Assembly: GCA_963377175.1 (NCBI GenBank)
Contig: CAUJNA010003068.1
Coordinates: 177,501 to 241,500, forward strand
Reading direction: 5' to 3'
Source: Effrenium voratum
Taxonomy: Eukaryota; Sar; Dinophyceae; Suessiales; Symbiodiniaceae
Length of the DNA: 64,000 bases
Part shown: piece after piece, positions 11,901 through 23,500 of the stretch
How the letters are laid out: the number at the start of each line of letters is the position of its first letter
Position numbering within the stretch: the first letter of the stretch is position 1
The notes under the pieces: generated by a model
What the model saw: the letters and a program-made list of their open reading frames with translations, nothing else
What the model was told of the DNA's origin: nothing
The model's database searches: none
Translations under genes and position numbers: made by a program

Positions 11901-14900
11901 CGCCACATGCGTTTTGTTGAGGCCGAGTCGCGAGATAGCATTGCCAGATTTCAACTTTTCGGCCCTTTGAACATGCGGATTCTATTGTGTTCAGGGTTTT
12001 TCAGGGTTCAGCTGGATTTTCATCGGTTCAACCGGTTCAGCTGAAAAACCATGTTCCCTTTCAACTGTTCAGTGTTTCACCTTCGGTTTTTTGAGCTGCC
12101 AGGAACATGGTGGGCCTGCACGCGGCAGTGCTCATGCTGCTGGGCAGCCGGGGCAACCTCTACGCTGCCTGGGGGCCCAGATGGCCGTGCGAGGCACTGG
12201 AAGGCTTAGGAAAGTACCAGGAAGTTGCACGGGTTATTTTGGGCTGGAGGCCAGGATGAATCAGAGGGGGGGTTGTGTGTTTTTTTGTCCGGAGCATGAG
12301 GAGCTTGCCTTGAAGGGGCGGCACCCGTTACGAGCTTGTCAAACCTTTTTTTGCTGTAGTGGCGTTTGTTATTTCTGGCTAGTTTTTTTTTGGAATGGCA
12401 ACCCTGGAGACTATGAAAGGAGTTAGTATGGCAAAAGTATGGAATATAGCTTTTGTGCATTTTTTAAAACTACGTTTGATTATTCTCTTGAGTTTGGGCC
12501 TCAATTGGACGCCCTGAATATGGAGGCCGTTCTGGGAGGTGCCAAACAATTCTTCACAGGGGTCTTTCAGCCAAAATTGTGGATGTCGCTAAAGAAGCAT
12601 TGTCTGGCAGTCCAGCATCGGTCAGAGGGGATTTATTAATCACGCGCAGACATTCTCATGAATGCCACCCAGTGTATCCCCCTTTCTGGATCGACCATAT
12701 TATTTGTCAGGCCTGCCGCTTGTTAAAGTTGTGTTTGACTATGCTGTGTTTGTCATGGGGTCATGACAGGCTTCCCGACACTTGGGTCTCGTCATATGAT
12801 GATTTTCGATATTCTCCGATTGAGATCTGAAGGTCAAACAACATTGTAACTCAGCAAACATGTACGTGGGCCTCCTGATATTGCTTCTTTTTTGCAAGCT
12901 GAGCATGACTAAAAAGCAACATGTGTAACATGAGCTGCCCGGTTGTTGTTCCTTGGCACCATAACATTATCTCAATATTATCATATGATTTGCACTTTTC
13001 TTTGGACACCCTCATTTGATCTCCTTTGCACATCTGCGAAACTGGCCCATTTGGAACAAGAAACAAAGCTCTGAAGTTCACATTGCCAGAGGAATCAGGG
13101 GTGTTTTCCCGCTTTGGTCGAGACATGGACCATTTCATGGTTTGTTTGGGTGTTTTTTGCGGTCACCCGGATGTATTTGAACTTGACTCAAAATCGACCA
13201 AGGACGCTTCTGCGTTTTCCGATTGCCACGTTTGCCCCTTTTTCCGCAAGTTCGGGACGGTTAGTGGGCCCCAGCTGCAATTTGAGCATAAGTCTCACCA
13301 TGAAGCTGAGCTTTGTGGGCGAATACTTTGGATTTCCCTTTCACCCTTGGCCGCACCAAGTTGTTCGTCCTGCTGCTTGAAGAGATGAACCAAACCACGA
13401 TATGACGAGACAGACCACAAGTCCTGGATGCGTTTGCAACAATCGCAAACGCATTGCATGTCGCAGCCTCAACTGGATCCACTTGAAATTGGAGGAGCCT
13501 CCGTTCTGACCGGCTGGTTTGAGGCCTACTCGCTGTTCTTCGTGGTGGGGACGTTCAGCGCCATGCAGGTGGCAAGGGGGTGACGGCAAGCAAGGGGGGT
13601 TGGCTAGTTGTGTTTTCTATGCGAACTGGGATGGCTATGTGAGTCCTCATGAATTGCCAGATGAAGCTGGTTGCACTTTGACTTTTCACCCTCGAGGCAG
13701 CACCTGTGCTTGTCCGACATTTTGCTATCATTGTCATTTCGTTGTGAATTTGTTTGCGTAGCTGCCGCTTCATCTCCCTTTATGCCTACCGCAAATTTGG
13801 CCATGTTTTTTTTTTTTTTTTTTTTTAAACTGGAGACCCCTCCAACCACCGCATTCCCGCGGCGCAGGTGCCCATGGTGGGCTGGGCACCCCTGCGATCC
13901 ACGGAGCAGCTGGGGCCGCTGGGGGTGTTCCTGGCGCTGCAGTTGCTTCAGGCGACGCGGGTGTTGCCCAGGGGGAATCCGTGGGACCGAGGGTTCTTTG
14001 GGACACGTGGGAGTCCTCAGGTTTTTTTTTCATCGCCTCAAAGGGACATATGAGAGTCCGCAGATTTTGGTGCATCGCCTGGAACAGAACTGGAAGAAAA
14101 CTCTCCCGGTCCAGGCCTACAAAGTCCTGGCCGCCCGCTTTGGTCCGCAGCTCCCGGCGGTCTTGGCGGCGCTGGGGGCGCTGGCAGTCTTGGTGGTTGC
14201 CCTCCTGGACCCGTCAGGTGCCTCGAGGAGCGCGAGAGACAAGCGCGTGGAGTCAAGCAGCCTCAAGGGAAGAGCTAGGGTCCCATCATTTTGAAAGTCT
14301 CTGTGAAAATGGGAGAATGTGTTTGCAAGATTGAAAGGCAGGGGCATTGTAGTTTGTTTGTGTAAAGGAAGGACGAAGTGATGCCACAGCAGGTTTGCTC
14401 TTGTTTGGGGCGCGTCTCTGCCTGTAATGTGTCAGCTGTTGAATGGCCGGTCTCGACCCAGCAGGGAGGGAGTTGCTCTGGATATGTTGCTAGGCGGATG
14501 GTTTGCGGATGGTTTGTTTGTTGACCCTCCCCCCTTTGCATCCTCATGCGACCCTCCGCCCCAACAGAGGCATGCAGCATTGAACGCCCTCCCTGGTCAA
14601 AGTTGACCAAGACAAGGCAGTGTACAAATTGACAACAAGTTTGCGCTTTCGTTTCCGGAAGGCCTCTTCAGCCCCTTCTCGGTGCGGGTGAGGGCCCTCT
14701 TCGTGAAGCACACGAAGACGGGGAACCCCTTGGTGGACTCGGTGGCGGAGCACCAACCTGGGAGCGAAGGGCCAGGGATGGGGCAAGGGGTGGTCACTGC
14801 GCTGTGGTGACCGTGGTTGCTTTCTTCCAGTTGTTGAACATGTGCCGGAGGCGGTGGGGAGGCCTGGAACTCCAGAATCCATGTATTGAAGTATGTTGCA

Positions 14901-17900
14901 GAGATTCAAGCATTGAGGCGACTGTCTCCCCCCCCTCCGTTAATCTAAGTGCAGGATATGTGCTTTGGATTGCGCAGGGGCTAGGGGACTGTGCAAAAGC
15001 CCTCTTGAGTCTTTGTTTGGTGGTTGTATGACCCCTGCCCTTGCAAACAATATCATGCAGAGCTACGATGCATCTTTGCGCACGCCTCGGTTGTCAAGCT
15101 GGTGGCTTCGGTGCTTCAGTTTCTTGCAACTTTTGTGGTTTACATTCCTCAGCTGATTGCAAGTATCTCAGATGCAAGCACACAGAGGGAGCCGTGCCCC
15201 GCCCCCGCACCACATTGCAGCTCTCCTAACAAATAATCAAATCATTCCAACTACGCCCCACGCACCTGTCATGCCCCCCCCCCCAGCTTTGCGCACGTCG
15301 GCAGGAGCCCAGACGCCTACTGGAACTACCTAGGCCAGCTGTGCTACGTGGCACCTCTGGGCCTTTTGGTTCTGGTGCAGCAGGCGGCCACTGGCACCCG
15401 CAGATGCTGGGCGGGCAAAAATAATGCAAGTGGCCTTGGCATTTTGACGGCCACCAAATCCAAGTTTGGCATTCGGTTCTGTACAGTTACACGCCTTGTT
15501 TGCTTCTGTCTGCTTCGAACAGTTTTGCGCACAAACCTGCGCTGTGCCCGCACCCCCGACCCCAGTCTCCATGTGAAAGAAGGCTTGGACCACCGATATG
15601 TGGCTCCAAAGCGCTATCACTTGTGTCATGTCAGGATTGTCGAGGATTTCTAGCAGAAGTCAGTTTTTCCTTAAGACACTCCCGCCCGTGCACTGGCGTG
15701 TGGCCGCCCTGCCTTTTATTAGCATCGAATGATCTCCGATTGAATGTGCTGGAGGCGCAAACAAGTCACACGCAAACATCAGCACAAAGCCTCCTGGGGT
15801 CTGAGCTTGAAGGGCTTTCAGTTGTTGGGGTTAAGTTGGGTTGATGGTGATTTTGCCTTTGGTTTCCATTTAGACCAAGAAGAGGTGCCCTCAAAAAGCA
15901 AGCCAAAATGGGATTCGAATGGTTTAAGCCGAGGAGATGCTGGGATCTTCCTGCTGCTGCTGGCAGCGGTGGCTTACTTCTTCGCCTCAAAGATGTGCCT
16001 CGGATGGACGGGCTGAAGGAGGCCGTAAAGAAATATGGGGGTTGATCAATAATCCTGTTCCCCCCCCCCCCGCCTCCCCAATAATAATCTGGTCCCCCGG
16101 CGAAACACACTTTTATTAATAGGGGGTCCCCTGTTCGTTTTCGGAGCCCGCGTAGTAAAGGAAACGGACTCCCGGAGCCCCGCTTTGTAGTACACGCGTG
16201 GTAAAGGAAACGCACTCCAGGAGCCCCAGCTCGAAAGTCGCAACTTTGTGGTACACGCGTAGCAAACGCGCTCCCGCAGCCGCGGCGCGAAAGTCGCAAC
16301 TTTGCAGTACACTCGCAGTAATAAACGCACTTTCGGAGCTCCGAGAATTGAAGGTACAAAAGGGTCCCCTAGTAGGGCTGGATTTGAGTAGTGCAGGAAA
16401 ATGCCCACTTTGGAATTCCCATGTTGTGATTTAGTCAGGCAAATGACCTTTTGATCAACCCCTATGTTGAAACCCTCCAAAAGCCCGGTTTCAGCTTTAT
16501 TTCCATTGAATTGTGGCCGAAAATGGACCCCCCCAACAGTTTTGGCACATACCAATGTTGGGACTCGATATGGGCCTTCTTTCTCTTCGCCGGTGTCGTT
16601 GCCAATCAAGAAGCGCAGGCTTCACAAGGGCACTGCTTCTTGACCACGCGGGAAGACGGACGTATGACGCAAGCGGGCCCATGTACATTTTATAACAAGA
16701 GAGCCACGCACAAGGTTTGATCAATCGAGGCCAATCTCTTGACTGCTGCTTCAAGTTGGTAGGTCGATCATTCGCTCATGGACCCCCAGAAGGTGCAGAG
16801 GGGTCCATCTCATGGATCAAATAATGCGCACTTTCTCTGTGCTCTTTGATTGGGCAACCTTTCCTAGACCGATGCTTATTTGTGAATCCAGCACACCGGC
16901 ATATTCTACTGCCCTTCAACCAAGAGCACTTGAGGTGTTTTTTGAATCAAGGGCACTTAAGGCCGTGTCGGTGCCCTAAGTGACCCTTTGAGTCATTTGC
17001 TAAGTGCCCTTTTTGGCTTGATGGGGTTGGGATCCTGTTGAAATCGAACAGCTACCCGTGTCGAAGTGTGACAACCGCCACATTTGATTGGGGCCGACCC
17101 AGAATGGCCCGAACATGGCGTTTTGTGGTGTCAAAGCGTGTCATTTGAGTGTCAGTGGGGGTGCAAATCGAGGTTACTTACCCCTTAAAAAGGCCACTAC
17201 CGCCAGTGTCAGTCAAGTCGCTGCGGCTCCATGCGAGTGTCATTCGCATTCTCGTGTCGCTGCGGCTCGATTTGGCCGGACTGGGGAGGGATCTGCTGGG
17301 CAGGGTCTAAGTGCCCTGTAAATGGCTTAAGTGACCTCTTTGATTTAGGACTAAAGTGACTTTATTTTCAAAATGTATCATGGCACCAAACAAATGAATC
17401 GAGGGCACTGAAAAGAAGCTGGCAAGACAAATCAGCTACATATGTTTCTAGTTTTGGCATGCTGCTCAAGATGTTTTAACCTTGGAGTCTTAGAGAAAAT
17501 CCCATCGCAAAGTCCTATGGTCCCCTCTGCGGAGGGCATCAGCATGGGGATGGCTTTGTTGGATGGCCGGGAAGGGACAGTATGGTATCGTTTCTGAACA
17601 ACATTACTCGTTGCCTTTTCTGTCAGCAGAAACGTCATGTATCCTTTGATCCGTCGCTTCAAGGAAAGTTGTCTGATGACGTCTTTCGGTTGTTTGTGTT
17701 TGGCGTGGTTTGGTTTTGGTTTGGTTTGGTTTGGTTTGTTTGTTTGTTTTTGTGTGTTGTTTGTTTGTTTGTTTTTTTTTTTTTTTTTTTTTTGTTTGTT
17801 TGTTTGTTTGTTTGTTTGTTTGTTTGTTGGTACCTTCGTTCGTTGGTTTTGTTAATTTGCTGGTTTGTTCGTTTGGTTTCCTGGCCAACTGCCTTTTTTT

Positions 17901-20550
17901 CGTAGGAGTCCCTCCTTTCGGTTTCTCAGGAAGCGGCTCATCATCCTCCTGGCACTGCCCGGGTCGGCCCTCACCGGCAGCTTCCTGGGCCGAGCCTTCG
18001 ACTGCGCCGTGGCGGCCATCGACCCGGACCAATCGAAGGTCGGAGACTCCGAAGCCGCCCTGGTCATTTCTGGGCGTCCAATCTTTTTGGGCCCAAGACA
18101 TGGGTCTCCAACAGAAAAGGCTAGTAGCATGTGGGGAGTGGGGCTCGGTATGATCCAGGTTTCCATGTTATGAGTTTTTGTCAGTTTTAGGCAGGGTGTT
18201 CCCTTCTCCAGGGTTGCCAACAACCAGGTTCTGACTTTGAGATTGGAATGATGACCTCCAGTCAAACGCAGTTGGTGTTGCATCCTTGGGTTGGAACTCG
18301 CTGCAGAAGTGGGCTTGATGCAAAACGCGACACATGGCAGAGTGCAACTGTGCACGTGACACGACAGGACAGGGAGGGTGGCAATGACTGGTAACTTTTC
18401 ACAGTCCGTCAGGCCATTGATCAGGCGGTCAACGGCTCTACTGTGTAGTTGAAAATTGACTGGTCTGGTCCTGTTTGACCGGGCTGGCTCTATTTGCAAT
18501 TTCGTTGCGATGAATCGACCTCCTATATTTGGGTAACTGGTGGTTATCCTTTTGGTTTCCCTAGGAAAAAAAACAGAAACACCAAAAGTATAGGGGGGTT
18601 TCCTCAAGAAACGCGGACCCCTACGAGTCATAGCGTCTGCAAACTTTCCTGGCGTCACGTTCGAAGCTGATGCGGCCAGGCGCCTTTCAGCAGCCCAGTG
18701 CGTTTGGCCAAAGTGACGGCGCTGGGATCGCTGGCCTTGGCGCTGCGACCGCGGGTGGAGGAGTTCCTAGACTTTTGCCACGACAAGGCGAGAAGTCGAA
18801 CTTGGGCTCATGTGATGGGAATCGGAGCCTCCAAAAGTCGGTGGTCCTTTGGTTCCTTTTGAAAACATCTGAAAAAGGGTGCCCGCAGGAAAGACACAGC
18901 CACTTGGGGTTGATGAAAAGGTCCGTTACATGGGATGACCATGCTTTGTGGGACTGGACGAACAAAGACCATAGGGGAAGCCCACTAAAGGATTTTTGAC
19001 TTCTCAAAGGACATGGGAGAAGGGGGCATGGCCATTTGGGGGCAGGCATATTGATCAACCCTCAGGGGCGTGCTTTTTGGGGGGTACAGGGTTTTCTCCT
19101 TGAGAAAACCATTGCAAGAGGGAAACCTACCATTTTTAAGGAGACGTCTTCTGAGGTGCTGGCCCTAAACCTAAGGCCTGTCTCAACATCAATGAATGTA
19201 CGTCTCGTTTCCGTTTCCAAGTCCTGAGGAAGACAACCAAAGCGTGGTTTTGTCTTAAATTGGAAGTCCCCTCCAAATGGCCGGTTTCCTTGTGTCTCGC
19301 TTGAGGCACCCAAAGAGGGCACCCTCAGTGCACCGTTGAGGGTTAAACTTGGAAGCAAACCATTCCAAAATCTGTGCTCAAGTCCATCGTTTTGGTCGTG
19401 TGCGAGAGAGCCATGTTGACTTCTACAGGCGGCACTGCATCCATTCGCCCAGGGCTCTTTGCTTCTTTCAAGGGAGCGATGACAGAAGTGGCTGATGTGC
19501 TTAAGCATGCTTTCCGTCGACCCACTCAACAGATATATACAAAGATTCGGATTGCAGGAGTTCAATGATAAAAGGAAACTCGTCGGATGCCTATGAAGGG
19601 AACCGCTATCCCAGGAGGTTTGTGCATGTGTGAGCCTTGCCTTTTTGCATCCTGAGAGCCACTTGTCAGGCGCGATGGAGCTTGTCTCACCCGCAGATAG
19701 TCACGAAGGCCAGGAATGGTGCGCTGATTGACGACTACCGGCAGGCGCAGCTTTGACAAACATATAAACATGCGCGTTTGTTTCCTTGTTTCTGCTTGGA
19801 TTCCAGACTTGGTTTGAAATCGGTAGTTTTCCCTTATCAACATGTGACATATTGCCCTGCTTGGTTCACCTGCTCAGGTATGTCTGGCTGAGGGAGAACA
19901 CGCCGGAGGACGCTCGCATCATGGCCTGGTGGGACTATGGGTACCAGATCGCAGGCATTGCAAACCGCACCACACTGGCGGACGGCAACACTTGGAACCA
20001 TGAACACATCGCCTTGCTGGGTCTGTGCCTGTCATCTCCCATCCCGGAGGCGCACAAGATTGCGAGGCACCTGGCGGATTATGTGCTGGTGCCTTGGCGG
20101 TGGATGGTCCCGATCGGATCGTTTTTTTGGTTGGAACGCGTAGCTTTCTCAGATCTTGGAGAGGTTCGAGGCTACTGATCCAAGTGGGGACAAGGAAGCA
20201 GCCAGAAGTTCCAGGGTGAGGCAAGCACGTGATCAACGCACTGATCACCATGGCGCAGCACAGTAGGATCATGCGAAGCTGTTTGAGGATGTTTCAAGCA
20301 ACATACCGCCCAAAAACCAATTATGCATATCATGATCACTTGTATTTCCTCATAATTTCCCCTCAGAACCATGTTTGGACACCGTCCAACAGTTGAACCT
20401 TTTGTTGGCAGGCGCGCAGCTGAGGTCTGGGCGGGCGGGGGTGGGAAGGATGACGTGGGGAAGTCAAAGCACATGGCGCGCATCGCCAATTCGGTGTACC
20501 CTGGGCACTGCGCGGAAGAGGACCTCGGGAGAAACGGCGAATGCCGATTG

Positions 20551-20588
<38 letters not shown>

Positions 20589-23500
20589 CTCCGTGTGTCT
20601 CCGTGTGTCCGTGTGTCCGCGTGGGTGTGTGTCTCCGTGTGTCTGTGTGTCTGTGTTTGTTTGTTTGTGTGTGAGTGTGTGTGTGGGGTGGGATGTTGTG
20701 ATCGCAGGACTGCGACGACTATGGGGTCTTCCCAGACGGCAAGCCCAGCCAGATGATGGGGCAGTCATTGGTGTACAGCTTGTGCCGCGCCAAGTTGGAG
20801 GGACAATTCTTCCAGGACCGGTGTGCCTCTGAATTCAAAGTGCTGCCGAGTTTGGGGAAGTCATCGAAACCGAAACATTACCTGCATGTGCATTGTAGAA
20901 TATCGAGTCACCCACGTCTGTAGCGTCCTAGCTGCTCCAGCCATGGCGGCAGTCAACACGGAGATGACGGAGATCACGGAGGAGGAGAGCTCCATCAAGC
21001 ACAGTGCTCCCGTGTCGCAGCCCGTGCGCGCATTGCGCTGTGCTTGCAGATTCCCCCTCTATGCCCAGGTCTTGGTGGCCATTGTGGTTGGGATCTTGCT
21101 TGGGTGGCTGGCCCCGGAGGTGGCCAGCGATCCCTGGATCGAGGCCATGGGCAAGCTCTTTGTGAAGATGGTGAAGATGGTCATTGCCCCCATCATCTTC
21201 TGCACGGTGGTCAGCGGCATCGCCCACGTGGCGGACGCCGCCAAGGTGGGGCGCGTGGCTCTGCTCGCCATTTTGTACTTCGAGGTGATCTCCTCCATAG
21301 CGCTGCTGGTCGGCTTGCTGGCAGCGGAGCTGGTGCAGCCAGGCAACGGCGTGAATGGGCAGATCGACCCAGCTGTGGCTGAGAGGTATAGGAAGGAAGG
21401 CGAGGGTCATTCCACCTTGGACTTTGTGTCGAATATCATCCCTCCTACTGTGGTGGGCGCCTTCTCTGAGGGCGAAATCCTGCAAGTGCTCTTCTTCTCC
21501 CTGCTCTTTGGCTTCGCTTTGATTGGCCAGGGAGACAAGGTGGAGGTTTTGCACAAGCTGGTGGACCAAGTTGCGCACGCCATGTTCGGTGTGGTGGGCA
21601 TTATCATGCGCTTTGCCCCGTTCGGCGCCTTTGGCGCCATGGCCTTCACGGTGGGGAAGTACGGCATCAGCACACTGCAGAACTTGCTGGGCCTGGTGGC
21701 CACGAATTACGTGACCTCCATTTGTTTCGTCCTCGTGGTGCTGGGCACGGTGTGCCTCGTTTGTCGCTTCAACATCTTCCGGTTCCTCTTCTACATCAAG
21801 TCGGAGCTGCTGCTGGTGCTCGCCACCAGCTCCTCTGAGAGCGCCCTTCCGTCGCTGATGCAGAAGCTGGAGGCCGCGGGCATCTCCAAGCCCGTGGTCG
21901 GCCTGGTGGTACCCCTGGGCTACTCCTTCAACCTGGACGGCACCAACATCTACATGACGCTCACCACGCTCTTCATCAGCCAGGCCATGGGCGTGCAGCT
22001 GACCCTGGCGGAGAAGCTGAAGGTCCTGGTGGTGGCGATGCTCACCTCCAAGGGTGCAGCCGGGGTCACGGGCGCCGGCTTCATCACCTTGGCGGCCACC
22101 TTGGGCGTGATCCATCCAGAGCTGGTCCCTGGCATGGCCATGGTGCTGGGCATCGACAAGTTCATGTCCGAGTGCCGGGCGCTGACCAACATCTGCGGCA
22201 ACTCCATTGCTGCAGTGGTGGTGGCCATCATGGAGGGGGAGTTGGACCGGGCCAAATTCCAGGCTGCCCTCTACCCGGGCCGCCAGGATGTGAAGGAGCT
22301 GGAAGAATCGGATCCGGAGAATCCAGCCTCCGAGAGTGAGCTCTGATGTGGGAGGCATGTGATGCGGTAAATGCGATCCAATGCGTCGCATTGTTGCCCC
22401 TATCGATTGAGTGTTTTGCACCTAGAAACCTGCTGGTATCCGCAGTGCAGGCGCAGGTCTGAATCTCATGGGTCGCCACATTGTGTTAATCCCGCAGGGA
22501 TTCACCTTTTGTCAACTCTTGAACAGATCAGGGTTGGCTCCGGTGTTTTCAAAAAGTGGAGCTATGTGACCCAACATCCCAAACCTCCAGCGAGTTTTCA
22601 AAGGCACTTGGCCAATGGCTCGTGCGATTTGCTGACCACCTGGCTCTCGTGTACAGGGCTTGTCAAGTAGAGCTGGTGGCAGTGTATACAGGTGCTTGCA
22701 GTTTGAGTAGCTTAAAGCAATCTCAACGGTTGGCCAAGAATTCGTCCCAACCGCGGGCGAGAGTAATACTCTGCATGTCTTGAAATGCCTGGAGAACTCG
22801 GAGCAAACAAGCGAGTGCATCGCTATGCGCACAGAATCATGTGTTTGGTTGTTTTTCTCCTTGGCTGATATGTGTGTACACTCTTGCTTTAAAACCACAA
22901 AAAAATAAAGCAACATATTTTAACGCATATTCCCTTGGCTTTTCCCATTGGCTTTTTGCCTCTCTCGTCTTTTCCAGGAGGTCTACGTGAGCGCCAACCG
23001 GCGGGTGCGCATCGCGCGGGTGCTGGAGGTGTCGTCTGGCTCCCGCGCCTGGGCGGGGGATCCCCGGAATCGGCGCTGCGACGCGGGCGGCTGGTTCTGC
23101 CCGGGGCAGTACCCGCCGGAGCTCCTGGAGCTGTCCGGGACCCAGCGACCGAGACGTAATTACCCCAGTTGCCCAGTGGTGCCCCGTATTTTGGTGTGTT
23201 TTCTCCTCTTTTTTGGGAAGGGTGTGCCTTGAAACTCAACCAACAACAAAAAAGTGCCCCTTTTTTTCCCATGGCCACTGGGCATCTGAGATACGGTGGA
23301 TGGACGAAATCCATTTCGCACCAGCAAAGAAACCCTGGAATGTTGGTTCCCCGTAAATACCAGCCATCACTGGCTTGTCATGGTTTCCAAGTGGTGCAGG
23401 ATTTCGTCCATCCACAGCATTCCATGAAAAAAGTCATTCTTTTGACTGTTTCTGGGGGTTACCAAAAAGACAGAAGTGGGGTTTGTTTGCCCTGTACCCC

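Noticed and set aside
17852..18658. A 268-codon - strand frame
   Set aside because: It overlaps STT3 exon 15 on the other strand and lacks any recognisable motif.
20823..20942. Upstream in-frame extension of dctA by 40 codons
   Set aside because: It lies in the host intron, has no DctA similarity and crosses the likely acceptor AG at 20940.
20928..22421. A 497-codon open frame on the - strand over dctA
   Set aside because: It is the shadow of the GC-rich dctA frame: His/Gln-rich translation, no family resemblance, and the + strand frame matches DctA throughout.
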